Positions 26,009-34,359 of a DNA stretch of 64,000 nt are shown piece after piece. Below the pieces are notes generated by a model. That model was not told where the DNA came from and ran no database searches. It saw only the letters and a list, made by a program, of their open reading frames with translations. Source of the DNA: Hyphomonadaceae bacterium (lineage in GTDB: Bacteria > Pseudomonadota > Alphaproteobacteria > Caulobacterales > Hyphomonadaceae); contig JANQQC010000060.1 in the NCBI GenBank assembly GCA_028285145.1, positions 62,001 to 126,000 on the forward strand, written 5' to 3'. Each line of letters starts with the position of its first letter. Positions within the stretch are counted from its first letter, which is position 1. The position numbers were made by a program, and so were the translations under genes.

Positions 26009-27339
26009 ACCTCGGCGGCGTAGTTCACCATCTGGTTGGCCGCGCGCTCGCCGGAAATGAAGCTCTCATCGGTCCAGATGTAGGCCCAGTCACCGTAACG
26101 GCCGCAATAGGCGAGGCCGATATCCTTCAGATAGTCATGAACGAGCTTCAGGCATTTCGGCCGGTCGTGATCGAAGATCACATTGCCCCACGGCGCGTAG
26201 AGCGTTGACGTGTGGATGATCTCTTCCCGGTCAGCGATGTATCCGATCTTCATCAGGGACTCGATGGTTGGCTCGATCAGATCCTCGACAGTGCCGGTCA
26301 TCGGCTTCCATTTGTCGGAGAAGTAGATCTCGGCCTGAATGGCGCTGCAGCCCTCCGGCGCGACACGCGGGGAGAACATGTGCGGGAAGGACAGGCGGGA
26401 GAAGGGCACGTCTGCATCGTAGAAGTAGGTCCAGTGGCAATCCGAAACGTTTGGCTTGTTCAGACCGATATTCACAAGGGCGACCTGGCTGCAGGAGAGC
26501 AACGCGGCCGATTCCCGCACATCACCAGGCGCGTTCTTGATCAACGGAATCAGCGCTGGCAGTGGGATCGACGAGATGAGCTTCTCGAACGGCGCGGTCG
26601 TGCCTTGGGAGAAGGTCAGCGTTTTCTCCGCCATGTCGATCTCTGTGACGCGGTGGTTCAGGTGGACTGTGGACGCCTTCGCGAACATGTCGAGATAGCT
26701 GACGAAGCCACCATGGGTCGGGTAGCGGAAGTCAGGGATGTAGTGGACGTCGTGGGTGTCCTTGTTCAGCGCCCCGTTCAGCACTTCGTCCAGATCAGGC
26801 TGATAGAGCCGGGGCCCGAGCCAGTCCGTGGTCAGGTTCTTGGCTTCGGTTGTGTGGTACTTCTTGGTGTACTCACCCGGGAAAGTATCGCCGAAGGTCG
26901 GGCCGAAGGCGGCGTGCAGCCAGTCCTGATAATGTTTGATCTCGCCGAATTCGTTGTTTTGGGCGTGAACGAAATCCTTGATGCAGTCGACGATGAGTTG
27001 CTGGGGGAGCCCGGCGAGGTTCACCTGGGCCGGGTGCTTGATCCAGTGGCCCTGCCAGTAATTGTTTACCCGCGATGGGAAGGCCTCAAACTCCTGACCG
27101 ACGCTTTCGGCAAACAGCGTTTTGATGCGGTCATTCTTGGTGAAGGAAATGTGCGGGCCTTCGTCGAAGATGAAACCGTCATTGTAGTCGAAGCTGGACG
27201 TGTGACCGCCAATATGGTCGCGCGCTTCGTAGATGATGGGCTGCAGCCCCTGGGTTTTGAGCTGATGAGCCGCGCCGAAGCCCGCGCATCCTGCGCCCAG
27301 AATGCGAATGCCGGTATCGGCCGTTTGATCGCTGCTCAT
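26005..27339 (-). CDS. FAD-dependent amine-oxidase/protoporphyrinogen-oxidase-like protein
   Basis: A 444-residue flavoprotein with GAGCAGFGAAHQL (FAD Rossmann), YEARDHIGGHTSSF and FDEGPHISF, as in protoporphyrinogen-oxidase-like and UDP-galactopyranose-mutase-like proteins. The C-terminal CGRYGDWAYIWTDESFISGERAANQM is the usual FAD-closing segment. Family members in polysaccharide loci are often annotated as amine oxidases, and the substrate is unknown. No signal or membrane segment is visible. It is divergent from the RmlC-like gene. Confidence 0.82.
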   Translation of the reverse strand: MSSDQTADTGIRILGAGCAGFGAAHQLKTQGLQPIIYEARDHIGGHTSSFDYNDGFIFDEGPHISFTKNDRIKTLFAESVGQEFEAFPSRVNNYWQGHWIKHPAQVNLAGLPQQLIVDCIKDFVHAQNNEFGEIKHYQDWLHAAFGPTFGDTFPGEYTKKYHTTEAKNLTTDWLGPRLYQPDLDEVLNGALNKDTHDVHYIPDFRYPTHGGFVSYLDMFAKASTVHLNHRVTEIDMAEKTLTFSQGTTAPFEKLISSIPLPALIPLIKNAPGDVRESAALLSCSQVALVNIGLNKPNVSDCHWTYFYDADVPFSRLSFPHMFSPRVAPEGCSAIQAEIYFSDKWKPMTGTVEDLIEPTIESLMKIGYIADREEIIHTSTLYAPWGNVIFDHDRPKCLKLVHDYLKDIGLAYCGRYGDWAYIWTDESFISGERAANQMVNYAAEV

Positions 27340-27511
27340 TGAATTCTCCGTTCGCGAAGCGCTTGCCTGATCGCCCCAATATCTACTCGAATTGATCAGT
27401 TGGAATGTGTCTATTCTGCGCGGTTCGCTTAGCCACCTGATATTACTGGAACGTCAATTGCGAAGCGCGTGCCAGAATCCAAGTATCGAACACAAATTCG
27501 GAGTTCAGATC

Positions 27512-28042
27512 GTGAAATTCCACGAAACACCGCTCAAAGGCGCCTTTTTGGTCGAGCAGGAACCAAGATCGGACGCGCGGGGCTTCTTTGCGCGGGCCTA
27601 CTGCAAGGATGAGTTGGCCGAGATCGGGGCAGACTACGAGTTCGTGCAGGCAAATATGTCCGGCAACGTATCGGCCGGGACGCTGCGGGGACTGCACTAT
27701 CAGGACGAGACAGCGCCTGAAGCAAAGTTCCTGCGCTGCATTCGGGGCGCTGTGTACGACGTCATCGTGGATATGCGCCCGGACTCGCCTACCAGATATC
27801 AATGGTACGGGGTGGAGCTATCCGCTGAGAACCGGAATGCGATCCTTATCCCGCCGCTTTTCGCGCACGCCTATGTGGCGCTAACCGATGGCGCTGAAGT
27901 GTTCTACCAGACCTCCCATGCCTACGCGCCCGGGACCGAGAAGGGTGTGCGCTGGGACGATCCGGGAATTGGCATCGAGTGGCCTTGCCTGGTCACGGAT
28001 ATCTCCGACAAGGACAAGGCGTGGCCGGATCTGGAGATCTAG
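27512..28042 (+). CDS. rfbC: dTDP-4-dehydrorhamnose 3,5-epimerase-like (RmlC family) cupin
   Basis: A 176-residue RmlC-family epimerase. The motifs DARGFFARAYC, TLRGLHYQ (catalytic His), VIVDMRPDSPTRYQW, EVFYQTSHAYAPGTE (Tyr) and WDDPGIGIEWP appear in the right order. Length is normal for RmlC (about 180). The start is GTG at 27512 with GGAG about 9 bases upstream; a reading to 27392 adds an unlikely leader. With no rmlA, B or D in the window but rfbF present, it may act on a CDP- or TDP-4-keto-6-deoxy sugar. It is followed after 34 bases by another SDR gene. Confidence 0.88.
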   Translation: MKFHETPLKGAFLVEQEPRSDARGFFARAYCKDELAEIGADYEFVQANMSGNVSAGTLRGLHYQDETAPEAKFLRCIRGAVYDVIVDMRPDSPTRYQWYGVELSAENRNAILIPPLFAHAYVALTDGAEVFYQTSHAYAPGTEKGVRWDDPGIGIEWPCLVTDISDKDKAWPDLEI

Positions 28043-28076
28043 GGCCGGCACTGACGCAAGACAGGTAATCTCAATC

Positions 28077-28982
28077 ATGAGCCAGAAAATCATCGTGACC
28101 GGCGGAACCGGTTTTATCGGACACCACTCCGTCGCGGCCCTCAAAGCGAAGGGCCACGAGATCATCGTGCCTACGAGCCGTGCGCCGTCCGATCCGCAGG
28201 ATGGTGTCACCTATGTCAGCTGCGACCTGACCCGTTCGGAGGACGTCGAAAGCCTCGTGAAGGAGTCCGGAGCAACGTCGCTGCTGCACATCGCCTGGCG
28301 AAATGCCGTCAGTGGCTTGTGGAGCGCCCCGGAGAATTCGCAATGGCTGCAATCCAGCCTTGAACTGGTGCGTGTGTTTCTTGACGAGGGTGGGGAACGG
28401 GTCACCGTATGCGGCTCCTGCGGGGAGTATGACTGGTCGAGCGGCCTCTGCCATGAGGACGATACGCCGCTGCGCCCGAGTACGATCTACGGAACAGCGA
28501 AAGTGTCGATGCTGCATGGCGTTAAAGCCATGTGCGAGACGGCGAGTGCGAGCTTTGCCTGGGGGCGACCTTTCTTCATTTACGGCCCGCGCGAGCATGA
28601 AAGCCGTCTGGGAGCGTCCGTCGTCCTGTCGCTTCTGAAAGGCGTTGAGGCGGAATGCTCCCATGGCATGCAATTGCGCGACTATTGTCATGTTGGGGAT
28701 GTGGGATGCGGGCTCGCAGCGCTCGCGATGAGCGATCTGACAGGTGAGTACAATCTGGGGTCCGGACAGGCCATCCGCGTACGGGACCTGATCCATGCGA
28801 TTGCCGAGGAAATCGGGAAACCGGACCTCGTCCGTCTCGGGGCGCGGGAAGCCCCGGCTTTCGAGCCTCCGCTGATCGTGGCAGACATGACCAAGACCCG
28901 TCAGTCCGGTCTCGACTGGGAGCCGCGCTTCACACTTGAAACCGGTGTCCGTGATACGGTCGATTGGTTCCGGCAGGCATGA
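28077..28982 (+). CDS. NAD-dependent epimerase/dehydratase (extended SDR)
   Basis: A 301-residue SDR with TGGTGFIGHHSV at the N-terminus, GSCGEYDW, YGTAKVSML (YxxxK) and WGRPFFIYGP. Such SDRs often reduce or epimerise a 4-keto nucleotide sugar after an RmlC-type step, so this pair could finish a deoxysugar donor. A longer reading to 27888 runs across the RmlC gene and is rejected; the ATG at 28077 is preceded by an AGGT-containing site. It is followed by a family 2 glycosyltransferase in the same direction. Confidence 0.85.
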   Translation: MSQKIIVTGGTGFIGHHSVAALKAKGHEIIVPTSRAPSDPQDGVTYVSCDLTRSEDVESLVKESGATSLLHIAWRNAVSGLWSAPENSQWLQSSLELVRVFLDEGGERVTVCGSCGEYDWSSGLCHEDDTPLRPSTIYGTAKVSMLHGVKAMCETASASFAWGRPFFIYGPREHESRLGASVVLSLLKGVEAECSHGMQLRDYCHVGDVGCGLAALAMSDLTGEYNLGSGQAIRVRDLIHAIAEEIGKPDLVRLGAREAPAFEPPLIVADMTKTRQSGLDWEPRFTLETGVRDTVDWFRQA

Positions 28983-29059
28983 GCCAAGCAAGGCTCACGA
29001 CCCGGCAGAATCGAGTCACAAGACAGGTTGTGAGGAGCGCCAGCGGGTGACGTGAAGCC

Positions 29060-30025
29060 ATGACGGACGTTGCTGTCATCATCGCCGCCTGGAACGCGGA
29101 AGCCTTTATCGGCAACGCCGTACGCTCGGCGCTGGCTCAGACTGGCATTTCACTCCAAGTAATAGTCATTGATGATGCGTCTGCCGACGAGAGCCTGGCG
29201 GCTGCGCGGGCGGCGGCAGGCGACGACCAGCGGCTGATCTGTGAACGGCTTGATGAAAATGGCGGGCCATCAGCGGCTCGTAACCGGGCATTGGAGATCG
29301 TGACGGCGCGCTATGTCGCTGTACTCGACGCCGATGACACAATGGCTGAAGGGCGGCTTGCCCGTCTTGTGGCGCTTGCCGATGACTCAGGTGCCGACAT
29401 CGTGGTCGATAACATGGCGCGTGTGACCGAGCCGGGCGGTATACCGGACTGTGAACTTTTTCTGGCCGGACCGGATGCTGGGCGTGCGTCGACGATTTCG
29501 CTGACCGACTATGTGAACCCGAAAACAACGGCACGCTTTGGGGGAGGACTTGGCTTCCTGAAGCCGCTCTTTCGCATGGAAACCGTGCGCGCAAACGGGC
29601 TCCAATACGATATCAGCCTGCGAAACAGCGAGGACTACTATTTCGTGGCCGATCTGCTCGCCCGGGGAGCCACGATGACGTTTACGCCAGAACCGGGATA
29701 TCTTTACACGGTGCGCGAGGGGTCCTTGTCGCATCGGCTCTCGCCGGCGCTGACGTCTGCGATTCTCAATGCGGAGTCTCGCTTTCAGTCTAAATGGAGC
29801 CCTGAGGCAGGGCCAGATTTGAAGGCTGCATTCAGCAGGCGGTTGTCTCAATTGAAACGCATGGATGCCTTTGAAGCGCTCGTGGATGCGATAAAGGCTA
29901 AAGACCCCCTGAGGTCCCTGGGCGTGCTGGCTTCGCGACCAGCTCAGGTGCCATTCATGGCAGGCCGGCTCATCTCCATTGCTCTCTCAAAAGTATTCGG
30001 CCGCGAAGACCGTGCTGCGCGCTGA
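29060..30025 (+). CDS. Glycosyltransferase, family 2
   Basis: A 321-residue GT-A glycosyltransferase: VAVIIAAWNAEAFIGNAV, VIVIDDASADES, ENGGPSAARN and VLDADDTM (metal site). The middle and C-terminal parts (NSEDYYFVADLLARG, GYLYTVREGSLSHR) resemble family-2 transferases of exopolysaccharide loci such as ExoO-like enzymes. It would be the last gene of the plus-strand RmlC-SDR-GT2 run. Donor sugar unknown. Confidence 0.9.
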   Translation: MTDVAVIIAAWNAEAFIGNAVRSALAQTGISLQVIVIDDASADESLAAARAAAGDDQRLICERLDENGGPSAARNRALEIVTARYVAVLDADDTMAEGRLARLVALADDSGADIVVDNMARVTEPGGIPDCELFLAGPDAGRASTISLTDYVNPKTTARFGGGLGFLKPLFRMETVRANGLQYDISLRNSEDYYFVADLLARGATMTFTPEPGYLYTVREGSLSHRLSPALTSAILNAESRFQSKWSPEAGPDLKAAFSRRLSQLKRMDAFEALVDAIKAKDPLRSLGVLASRPAQVPFMAGRLISIALSKVFGREDRAAR

Positions 30026-30026
30026 G

Positions 30027-30191
30027 CTAGCCGCCGAAGATCATGTAGAAGATGCCGGTCCAGACCAGTCCGCAAAATCCGATGGTCAGGACTGTGGTTC
30101 GCCAGATAGGCCAGTCAGATTCTTCGGCAGGTGTTGTTGGGGCGCGCTGAGCGGGCGGTTGAAGGGCTGCAGTATAACGGGCGCGGGACAC
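30027..30191 (-). CDS. Small single-span membrane protein
   Basis: A 54-residue reading frame missed by a length cut-off. Start is GTG at 30191 with only a weak ribosome site (GAGAAC). The N-terminal ~28 residues are Pro/Ala rich and ionic, and the rest (WRTTVLTIGFCGLVWTGIF) forms one clear membrane helix ending in FYMIFGG. It follows the polymerase-like gene on the same strand after 71 bases and abuts the convergent GT2 gene, so it may be part of the polymerase transcript. The amphipathic/hydrophobic pattern argues for coding, but there is no family match I can name. Confidence 0.55.
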   Translation of the reverse strand: MSRARYTAALQPPAQRAPTTPAEESDWPIWRTTVLTIGFCGLVWTGIFYMIFGG

Positions 30192-30262
30192 GCGTGTTCT
30201 CGACTGTGACGCGCCGTTTCGGCGCAGCTGGCAGGCAACGCGACTACCTAAACAGATAGGTC

Positions 30263-31546
30263 TTAACGAGAGATTCCAAGCCCTGCTCGCGATGTTGTTA
30301 TCGCTTCGGTTGAGTCTTCTTGTGCCTCGCGCGCCGGAGCCGTCGCGGCGGCGTACGATTCAGCGATCATGAACATCAAGAGCCAGAGAAAGGTTGGTTC
30401 ATTCAGCCCGGCACCGATGACTGCTGCAGCAAGCCCGATCCAGCAGAGGATCAAGCCGTGGGTGGCGTCCGGTCTGCCGCGGCGAACACCGCTCCAGAGT
30501 GTCTGAATGACATGAAAGAAGCCGAAAACGATGATGGCTGTGCCAGCTATGCCGATCTCCACCAACCATCTCACCGGCCAGAAACCGGCTTGTTCAACGC
30601 GGTTCAGTGCGCCGACCGCTTCAGATGTCGAAGCAGCGGCCATGATGTCTGCGTGAGCGCCAAGGCCGTGACCGAGCAGGGGAGATGCTGCCAACGCTTC
30701 AGCAATCGTATCGTGATGAGTGGCAAGATCGCCGCGTACATCGGTGCTGCCGGCAACGGCCAGCATCATCGAAGAGATCATGACCAGGACTGCAAGTCCT
30801 GCGAAAACAAGCAATGCCGGAAAGCTGGCGGTGCCGAAGGGAAATGGCTCTTCACCCTTACGGGCTTCGACATGGAGTGCGAACACGCCGCTGATCCCCA
30901 GGAATGCGATCGAAAACGCGGGGCCTGATGCCGTTTGCGCGATGCCGGCTACGGACAGAATGGTAAGTGCGACGGTACCGGGACGGCGCGCCGCGGCATC
31001 TGCCCAACGCTCTGCCATCGGCATGCTTCGGCTACCTCGGCGTGGAGGCACCGATAGCAAACGCGAGACCGCCATAACCATCAGCGACGCGTAGAGCAGG
31101 CCTGAGGCGTGTCCGGAGCCAAGCGCGTCACGGAAAACGGCTCCACCGCCCGATGCCAGAAGCCAGAGGAACAGCCACACCATGCCTGCAAGCCCTGCTA
31201 CTAATCCGACTTGGGCACCTGGCGATTGGCGGCGGGCCGTTGAGCCAAGATGGAGACCGATGATCCATGCGGCTCCGCCACCGGCCAGCAATGCGAAGGT
31301 TGATACCGCTTCAGCGCGGGCAGACGATGTTGACGTCGCCCAAAGTGCTGCGAGCATGCCAAAGGCAAAGACCCAAAGCCAGTCGCCGCGTCGTGGACGG
31401 TCGGCCAGGCTGGTCAGGCAGGCGACGAGAAGCAGCAGTCCGGACAGGATTATTTGCGGTAAGGCGGACGCAACACTCTCGGTGATCAAGGTTGCGGCCA
31501 GAATCAGGGTCGCGAACAGCGCGCAGGCTGATCGTATGGCCGACAT
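30263..31546 (-). CDS. O-antigen ligase/polymerase-like membrane protein
   Basis: A 427-residue polytopic protein with about ten to twelve hydrophobic segments and a large periplasmic loop. The loop has the signature-like DLATHHDTIAEALAASPLLG, with the GHGLGAHADIM stretch after it, as seen in Wzy/WaaL-family enzymes (a histidine or arginine rich loop then a PxxGxG turn). It would polymerise or ligate the repeat unit on the periplasmic side. It is divergent from the sugar-phosphate transferase gene. Confidence 0.8.
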   Translation of the reverse strand: MSAIRSACALFATLILAATLITESVASALPQIILSGLLLLVACLTSLADRPRRGDWLWVFAFGMLAALWATSTSSARAEAVSTFALLAGGGAAWIIGLHLGSTARRQSPGAQVGLVAGLAGMVWLFLWLLASGGGAVFRDALGSGHASGLLYASLMVMAVSRLLSVPPRRGSRSMPMAERWADAAARRPGTVALTILSVAGIAQTASGPAFSIAFLGISGVFALHVEARKGEEPFPFGTASFPALLVFAGLAVLVMISSMMLAVAGSTDVRGDLATHHDTIAEALAASPLLGHGLGAHADIMAAASTSEAVGALNRVEQAGFWPVRWLVEIGIAGTAIIVFGFFHVIQTLWSGVRRGRPDATHGLILCWIGLAAAVIGAGLNEPTFLWLLMFMIAESYAAATAPAREAQEDSTEAITTSRAGLGISR

Positions 31547-31989
31547 GGGTCGTCCAGAACGATCGCTTTCCGTTGCCGGGGCTGAGGGGGAGATTTCGGC
31601 TATGATTGGCTCCAGGGCAGTCCCATCCTGCGACGCAGGGCGAAGGATTCTTCAACAGAGCAAAATTGAAGCCGACCACGTCAAAAGAGCCTCGTTTCCG
31701 GGCAGAAACTCGCTCAACACTAGAATTCGCTTGGTAAAGTGTTTCGTGAGCCAAGAGAACGCTTGCTAAATCCGGTGTAAGGGTTAATCGATTTTAAGAC
31801 TGGCAAAATGCCAGACTTGTCGCTGCGGCGGATGCAACCGGGACGATCTTTGAGGGAGCATCTAGATTATCCGCATAGGGCCGAAAGAATTTTCGGGTGG
31901 GAGAGTAGATTGCAGTTCCGGAACAAACTGGCGCGAAACTTGTGTTCTCACGGGTTGATTGGATCAATCTGGGATATGGGCCGAGTCAA
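31547..31989. other. Intergenic region between divergent polymerase and sugar-transferase genes
   Basis: A 443-base gap, relatively AT-rich for this genome, separating two divergent polysaccharide genes. It probably holds both promoters. It includes the inverted repeat at 31800-31814. No credible coding frame was found: the readings on both strands are open by chance and lack a ribosome site and coding-like composition. Confidence 0.6.
31800..31814. promoter_or_regulatory. Operator-like inverted repeat with flanking direct repeats
   Basis: Arms CTGGCA and TGCCAG flank AAA, giving a 15-base near-palindrome. The same AGACT pentamer lies on both sides (31797-31801 and 31813-31817). It is 175 bases upstream of the sugar-transferase start, a plausible site for a dimeric regulator. 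Confidence 0.3.
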
Positions 31990-32673
31990 ATGAAGTATAG
32001 TCCAGCCATAGAAGATGGCGTCGACAAAAAGAGCGCTCATCAGGATCAGGGGACAAGCGAGCGTCCTGCTGGCCTGAAACGCTTTCTTGATCTCGCGATC
32101 GCCGTCCCCGCATTTCTGTTCCTGCTTCCGGTATTCGTGGCTGTTGGCGTCGCTGTGTGGCTCGATGACGGTCGCCCGATCCTCTTCCGTCAAAAGCGCC
32201 GTGGACTTGGCGGCGAAATGTTCGGTTGCCTGAAGTTCCGTACCATGTGCGTCGATGCCGAGGCAAAGCTGGCTGGGCTGCTGGCGAACGATCCCGTCGC
32301 TGCGGCCGAGTGGGCCGCAGATCAGAAACTGAGAAACGATCCGCGTGTTACGCGCGTCGGAAAACTCTTGCGAAAAACCAGCCTCGATGAACTTCCCCAG
32401 CTTTGGAACATCATTAAGGGCGAGATGTCGATTGTCGGTCCACGCCCAATCGTTGAGGCCGAAGTGAAACGTTACGGCGAGCATATTCAGTACTATGACA
32501 GTGTCCGGCCCGGTGTTCTTGGACTTTGGCAGGTCAGCGGTCGCAACGACACCTGCTACGAGAAGCGTGTTGAGCTTGATGTCGAGTATGCCCAGACGCA
32601 CTCGGCGAAGGCGGATGTCATGATCATCCTAAGAGCGGTGCCTGCCGTGTTCCTGTCGCGCGGTGCTTACTAA
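31990..32673 (+). CDS. Polyprenyl-phosphate sugar-1-phosphate transferase (bacterial sugar transferase)
   Basis: A 227-residue monotopic initiating phosphoglycosyltransferase, loading the first sugar phosphate onto undecaprenyl phosphate. One membrane segment (about 33-58, [24 protein letters not shown]) precedes the cytoplasmic catalytic domain with [21 protein letters not shown], the [23 protein letters not shown] block and a [16 protein letters not shown] end. The lack of the WbaP-type four-helix N-terminus makes it the short PglC/PssY-like form. It is at the right part of the polysaccharide locus and would start the repeat unit. Confidence 0.92.
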   Translation: MKYSPAIEDGVDKKSAHQDQGTSERPAGLKRFLDLAIAVPAFLFLLPVFVAVGVAVWLDDGRPILFRQKRRGLGGEMFGCLKFRTMCVDAEAKLAGLLANDPVAAAEWAADQKLRNDPRVTRVGKLLRKTSLDELPQLWNIIKGEMSIVGPRPIVEAEVKRYGEHIQYYDSVRPGVLGLWQVSGRNDTCYEKRVELDVEYAQTHSAKADVMIILRAVPAVFLSRGAY

Positions 32674-32686
32674 GCAGGATAACGTT

Positions 32687-33301
32687 CTATCGGGCGATAT
32701 CGATACCCAGAGCGAGCGCGCGGCTTCTTATGGCAGCTGCGCGTTCTGCATGTTCGGGCTGGAGCAGGCGATCATTTAGCTCATCACTGGCAGCTTTCTG
32801 AAGGTCTGCGGGCATCCGCCACCAGTCAGCAAGAATGAATTCCGCTCGCCAGATCGCAAGGTTTGCGTCGCAGGAAGGGCAGGCACGGATCGACTGGCGC
32901 AATGCATTGATTGTGTCTTGCGTTGTTCGGCCGGCGCGGCGGCTTTCAAGGTAGGCAAGATGCGCCCAGGCATAAGGACGATCCGAGTCCTTATGCAGCG
33001 CCTGAACGATATGAACGCGCGCGGAGTAAGCATCCGGCGAGGGCAGGCGGACCGCCCGTTCGGCCAGATACTCATGCATGGGTGCTGACCACTGGATCGA
33101 TACGCTGCCACGAGACAGCAGTTCCTCGACCTCCGTATCCGTGTAGCGCGTCAACGCTTCGGCGCGGGCTTGTGTAGATGTTGCGCTGCCAATCGTAAGA
33201 GCCGTTGCTGCCAGTGTGGGCACCGTCAGGAGCCATGCGGTGGTCATTGCCAGCGCAGTCAGTGTCGAGCGGCGGTTTGCTGGGGGATCTCCGGCCGTCA
33301 T
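32687..33301 (-). CDS. Hypothetical membrane-anchored protein of the polysaccharide locus
   Basis: A 204-residue protein with one N-terminal hydrophobic helix (about 12-35, LTALAMTTAWLLTVPTLAATAL) and a helical soluble part that carries TPR-like spacing (DAYSARVHIVQALHKDSDRPYAWAHLAYLE, then CPSCDANLAIWRAEFILADW). Its ATG overlaps the stop of the ExoA-like gene (ATGA), so it is translationally coupled to it. A scaffold role in assembly of the polysaccharide machinery is a guess. A longer reading to 33475 runs over the ExoA-like gene and is rejected. Confidence 0.7.
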   Translation of the reverse strand: MTAGDPPANRRSTLTALAMTTAWLLTVPTLAATALTIGSATSTQARAEALTRYTDTEVEELLSRGSVSIQWSAPMHEYLAERAVRLPSPDAYSARVHIVQALHKDSDRPYAWAHLAYLESRRAGRTTQDTINALRQSIRACPSCDANLAIWRAEFILADWWRMPADLQKAASDELNDRLLQPEHAERAAAIRSRALALGIDIAR

Positions 33302-34341
33302 CGTTCTGGTGGACCGAAAACGAACTGTCTCAGAAACCCAGTGGCCCAGGCGGTGTGCATTGTGCCGGACGCGGCACCTGAAAGTAGGCCGCACAGTGAT
33401 CCATGACGCGCGGACACCAGCACGGACGCTGCCAGCAATGCGCTGACATAGAAGGCCGGATAGGCCAGCATCCATGGGAAAACAAGCGATCCTGCGAATG
33501 CGCCAACAAGGCCAAGCAGGTTGAGAACCGGGATCATCTGCCGGAGGCGGGGGCGTGTTCCGTGCTTGCGCATGTTTCGTGCCCGGCCGCGTCCGTAATT
33601 ATAATACTGCCGCGCCAGCGCGCTGACAGTCGCACGCGGGGCGTAGGCCAACCGGATATCCGCATCCATGTAGATGCGACCCCCCGCATTCGTGACGCGC
33701 TGGTCGTACTCTGCGTCTTCATTGTGAGAGAAGGTTTCGTCATAGCCGCCGAGCGCATTGAAGCGAGCCAGTCGGAATCCGGCATGGTGTCCGTGATCGA
33801 TATCGCCGGATTTGCGACCACCGCGATGGGCCGACCCGCCAGAGCCGAGCGGCGTGTCGACGATCCAGGCATTAGCTTTCTGGAAGCAGGTTTCACCAAC
33901 TGCGTCCATGGGGACAACGACTGAGTCTGCGCTGGTCTTCTTCAGCGCATCGGCCACCTGCATGATGAACCCCGGAGGGTAGATCGAGTGGGCGTCGCAG
34001 CGGATCAGATACTCGCTTTGGGGCGATGAGCAGTCTCGCGCGACGGCGTTCACAGCGGCCGACTGAAGGCGCTTAGGGTTGTTGATCAGGGAAAGGTTCG
34101 AAAACTCGCCCTGCAGGCGCTCTACGATCTTGCAGGTTGCGTCAGCGCTTTGGCCATCGGCCACGACGATGCGAACGTCTTTCAGACGCTGATCACCCGT
34201 CAGCAGGGACCGCAGGCAGCCTTCGATGTGGTCTTCTTCATTGAAGGTTGGCACCGCAACGAGTACGGACGCGCCCGCCACCGGAAGGGTGGGGGCGCTT
34301 GTGCCGCCAGCGGCTGCGGCAGGGCTGGCATCATCGGCCAT
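33298..34341 (-). CDS. Glycosyltransferase, family 2, ExoA-like
   Basis: A 347-residue membrane-associated glycosyltransferase. The GT-A part has VLVAVPTFNEEDHIEGCL, IVVADGQSADAT and LIRCDAHSIYPPGF, followed by ETFSHNEDAEYDQRV, the acceptor-site pattern of succinoglycan ExoA-like enzymes. The C-terminal 80 residues hold two to three hydrophobic segments (VLNLLGLVGAFAGSLVFPWM and the next). It is coupled to the downstream small membrane protein and adjacent to the GH16-fold gene (18 bases). Confidence 0.9.
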   Translation of the reverse strand: MADDASPAAAAGGTSAPTLPVAGASVLVAVPTFNEEDHIEGCLRSLLTGDQRLKDVRIVVADGQSADATCKIVERLQGEFSNLSLINNPKRLQSAAVNAVARDCSSPQSEYLIRCDAHSIYPPGFIMQVADALKKTSADSVVVPMDAVGETCFQKANAWIVDTPLGSGGSAHRGGRKSGDIDHGHHAGFRLARFNALGGYDETFSHNEDAEYDQRVTNAGGRIYMDADIRLAYAPRATVSALARQYYNYGRGRARNMRKHGTRPRLRQMIPVLNLLGLVGAFAGSLVFPWMLAYPAFYVSALLAASVLVSARHGSLCGLLSGAASGTMHTAWATGFLRQFVFGPPER

Positions 34342-34359
34342 TGCGGGGCTCGGTGTGTA

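Noticed and set aside
26212..27342. A 376-residue plus-strand frame over the flavoprotein gene
   Set aside because: It mirrors the minus-strand protein, has no ribosome site and its composition is that of an antisense frame in GC-rich DNA; the minus strand carries recognisable FAD motifs.
31784..31798. Possible CtrA-type site TTAA-N6-TTAA
   Set aside because: The spacing is six, not the seven of the known motif; I cannot support it as a CtrA site.
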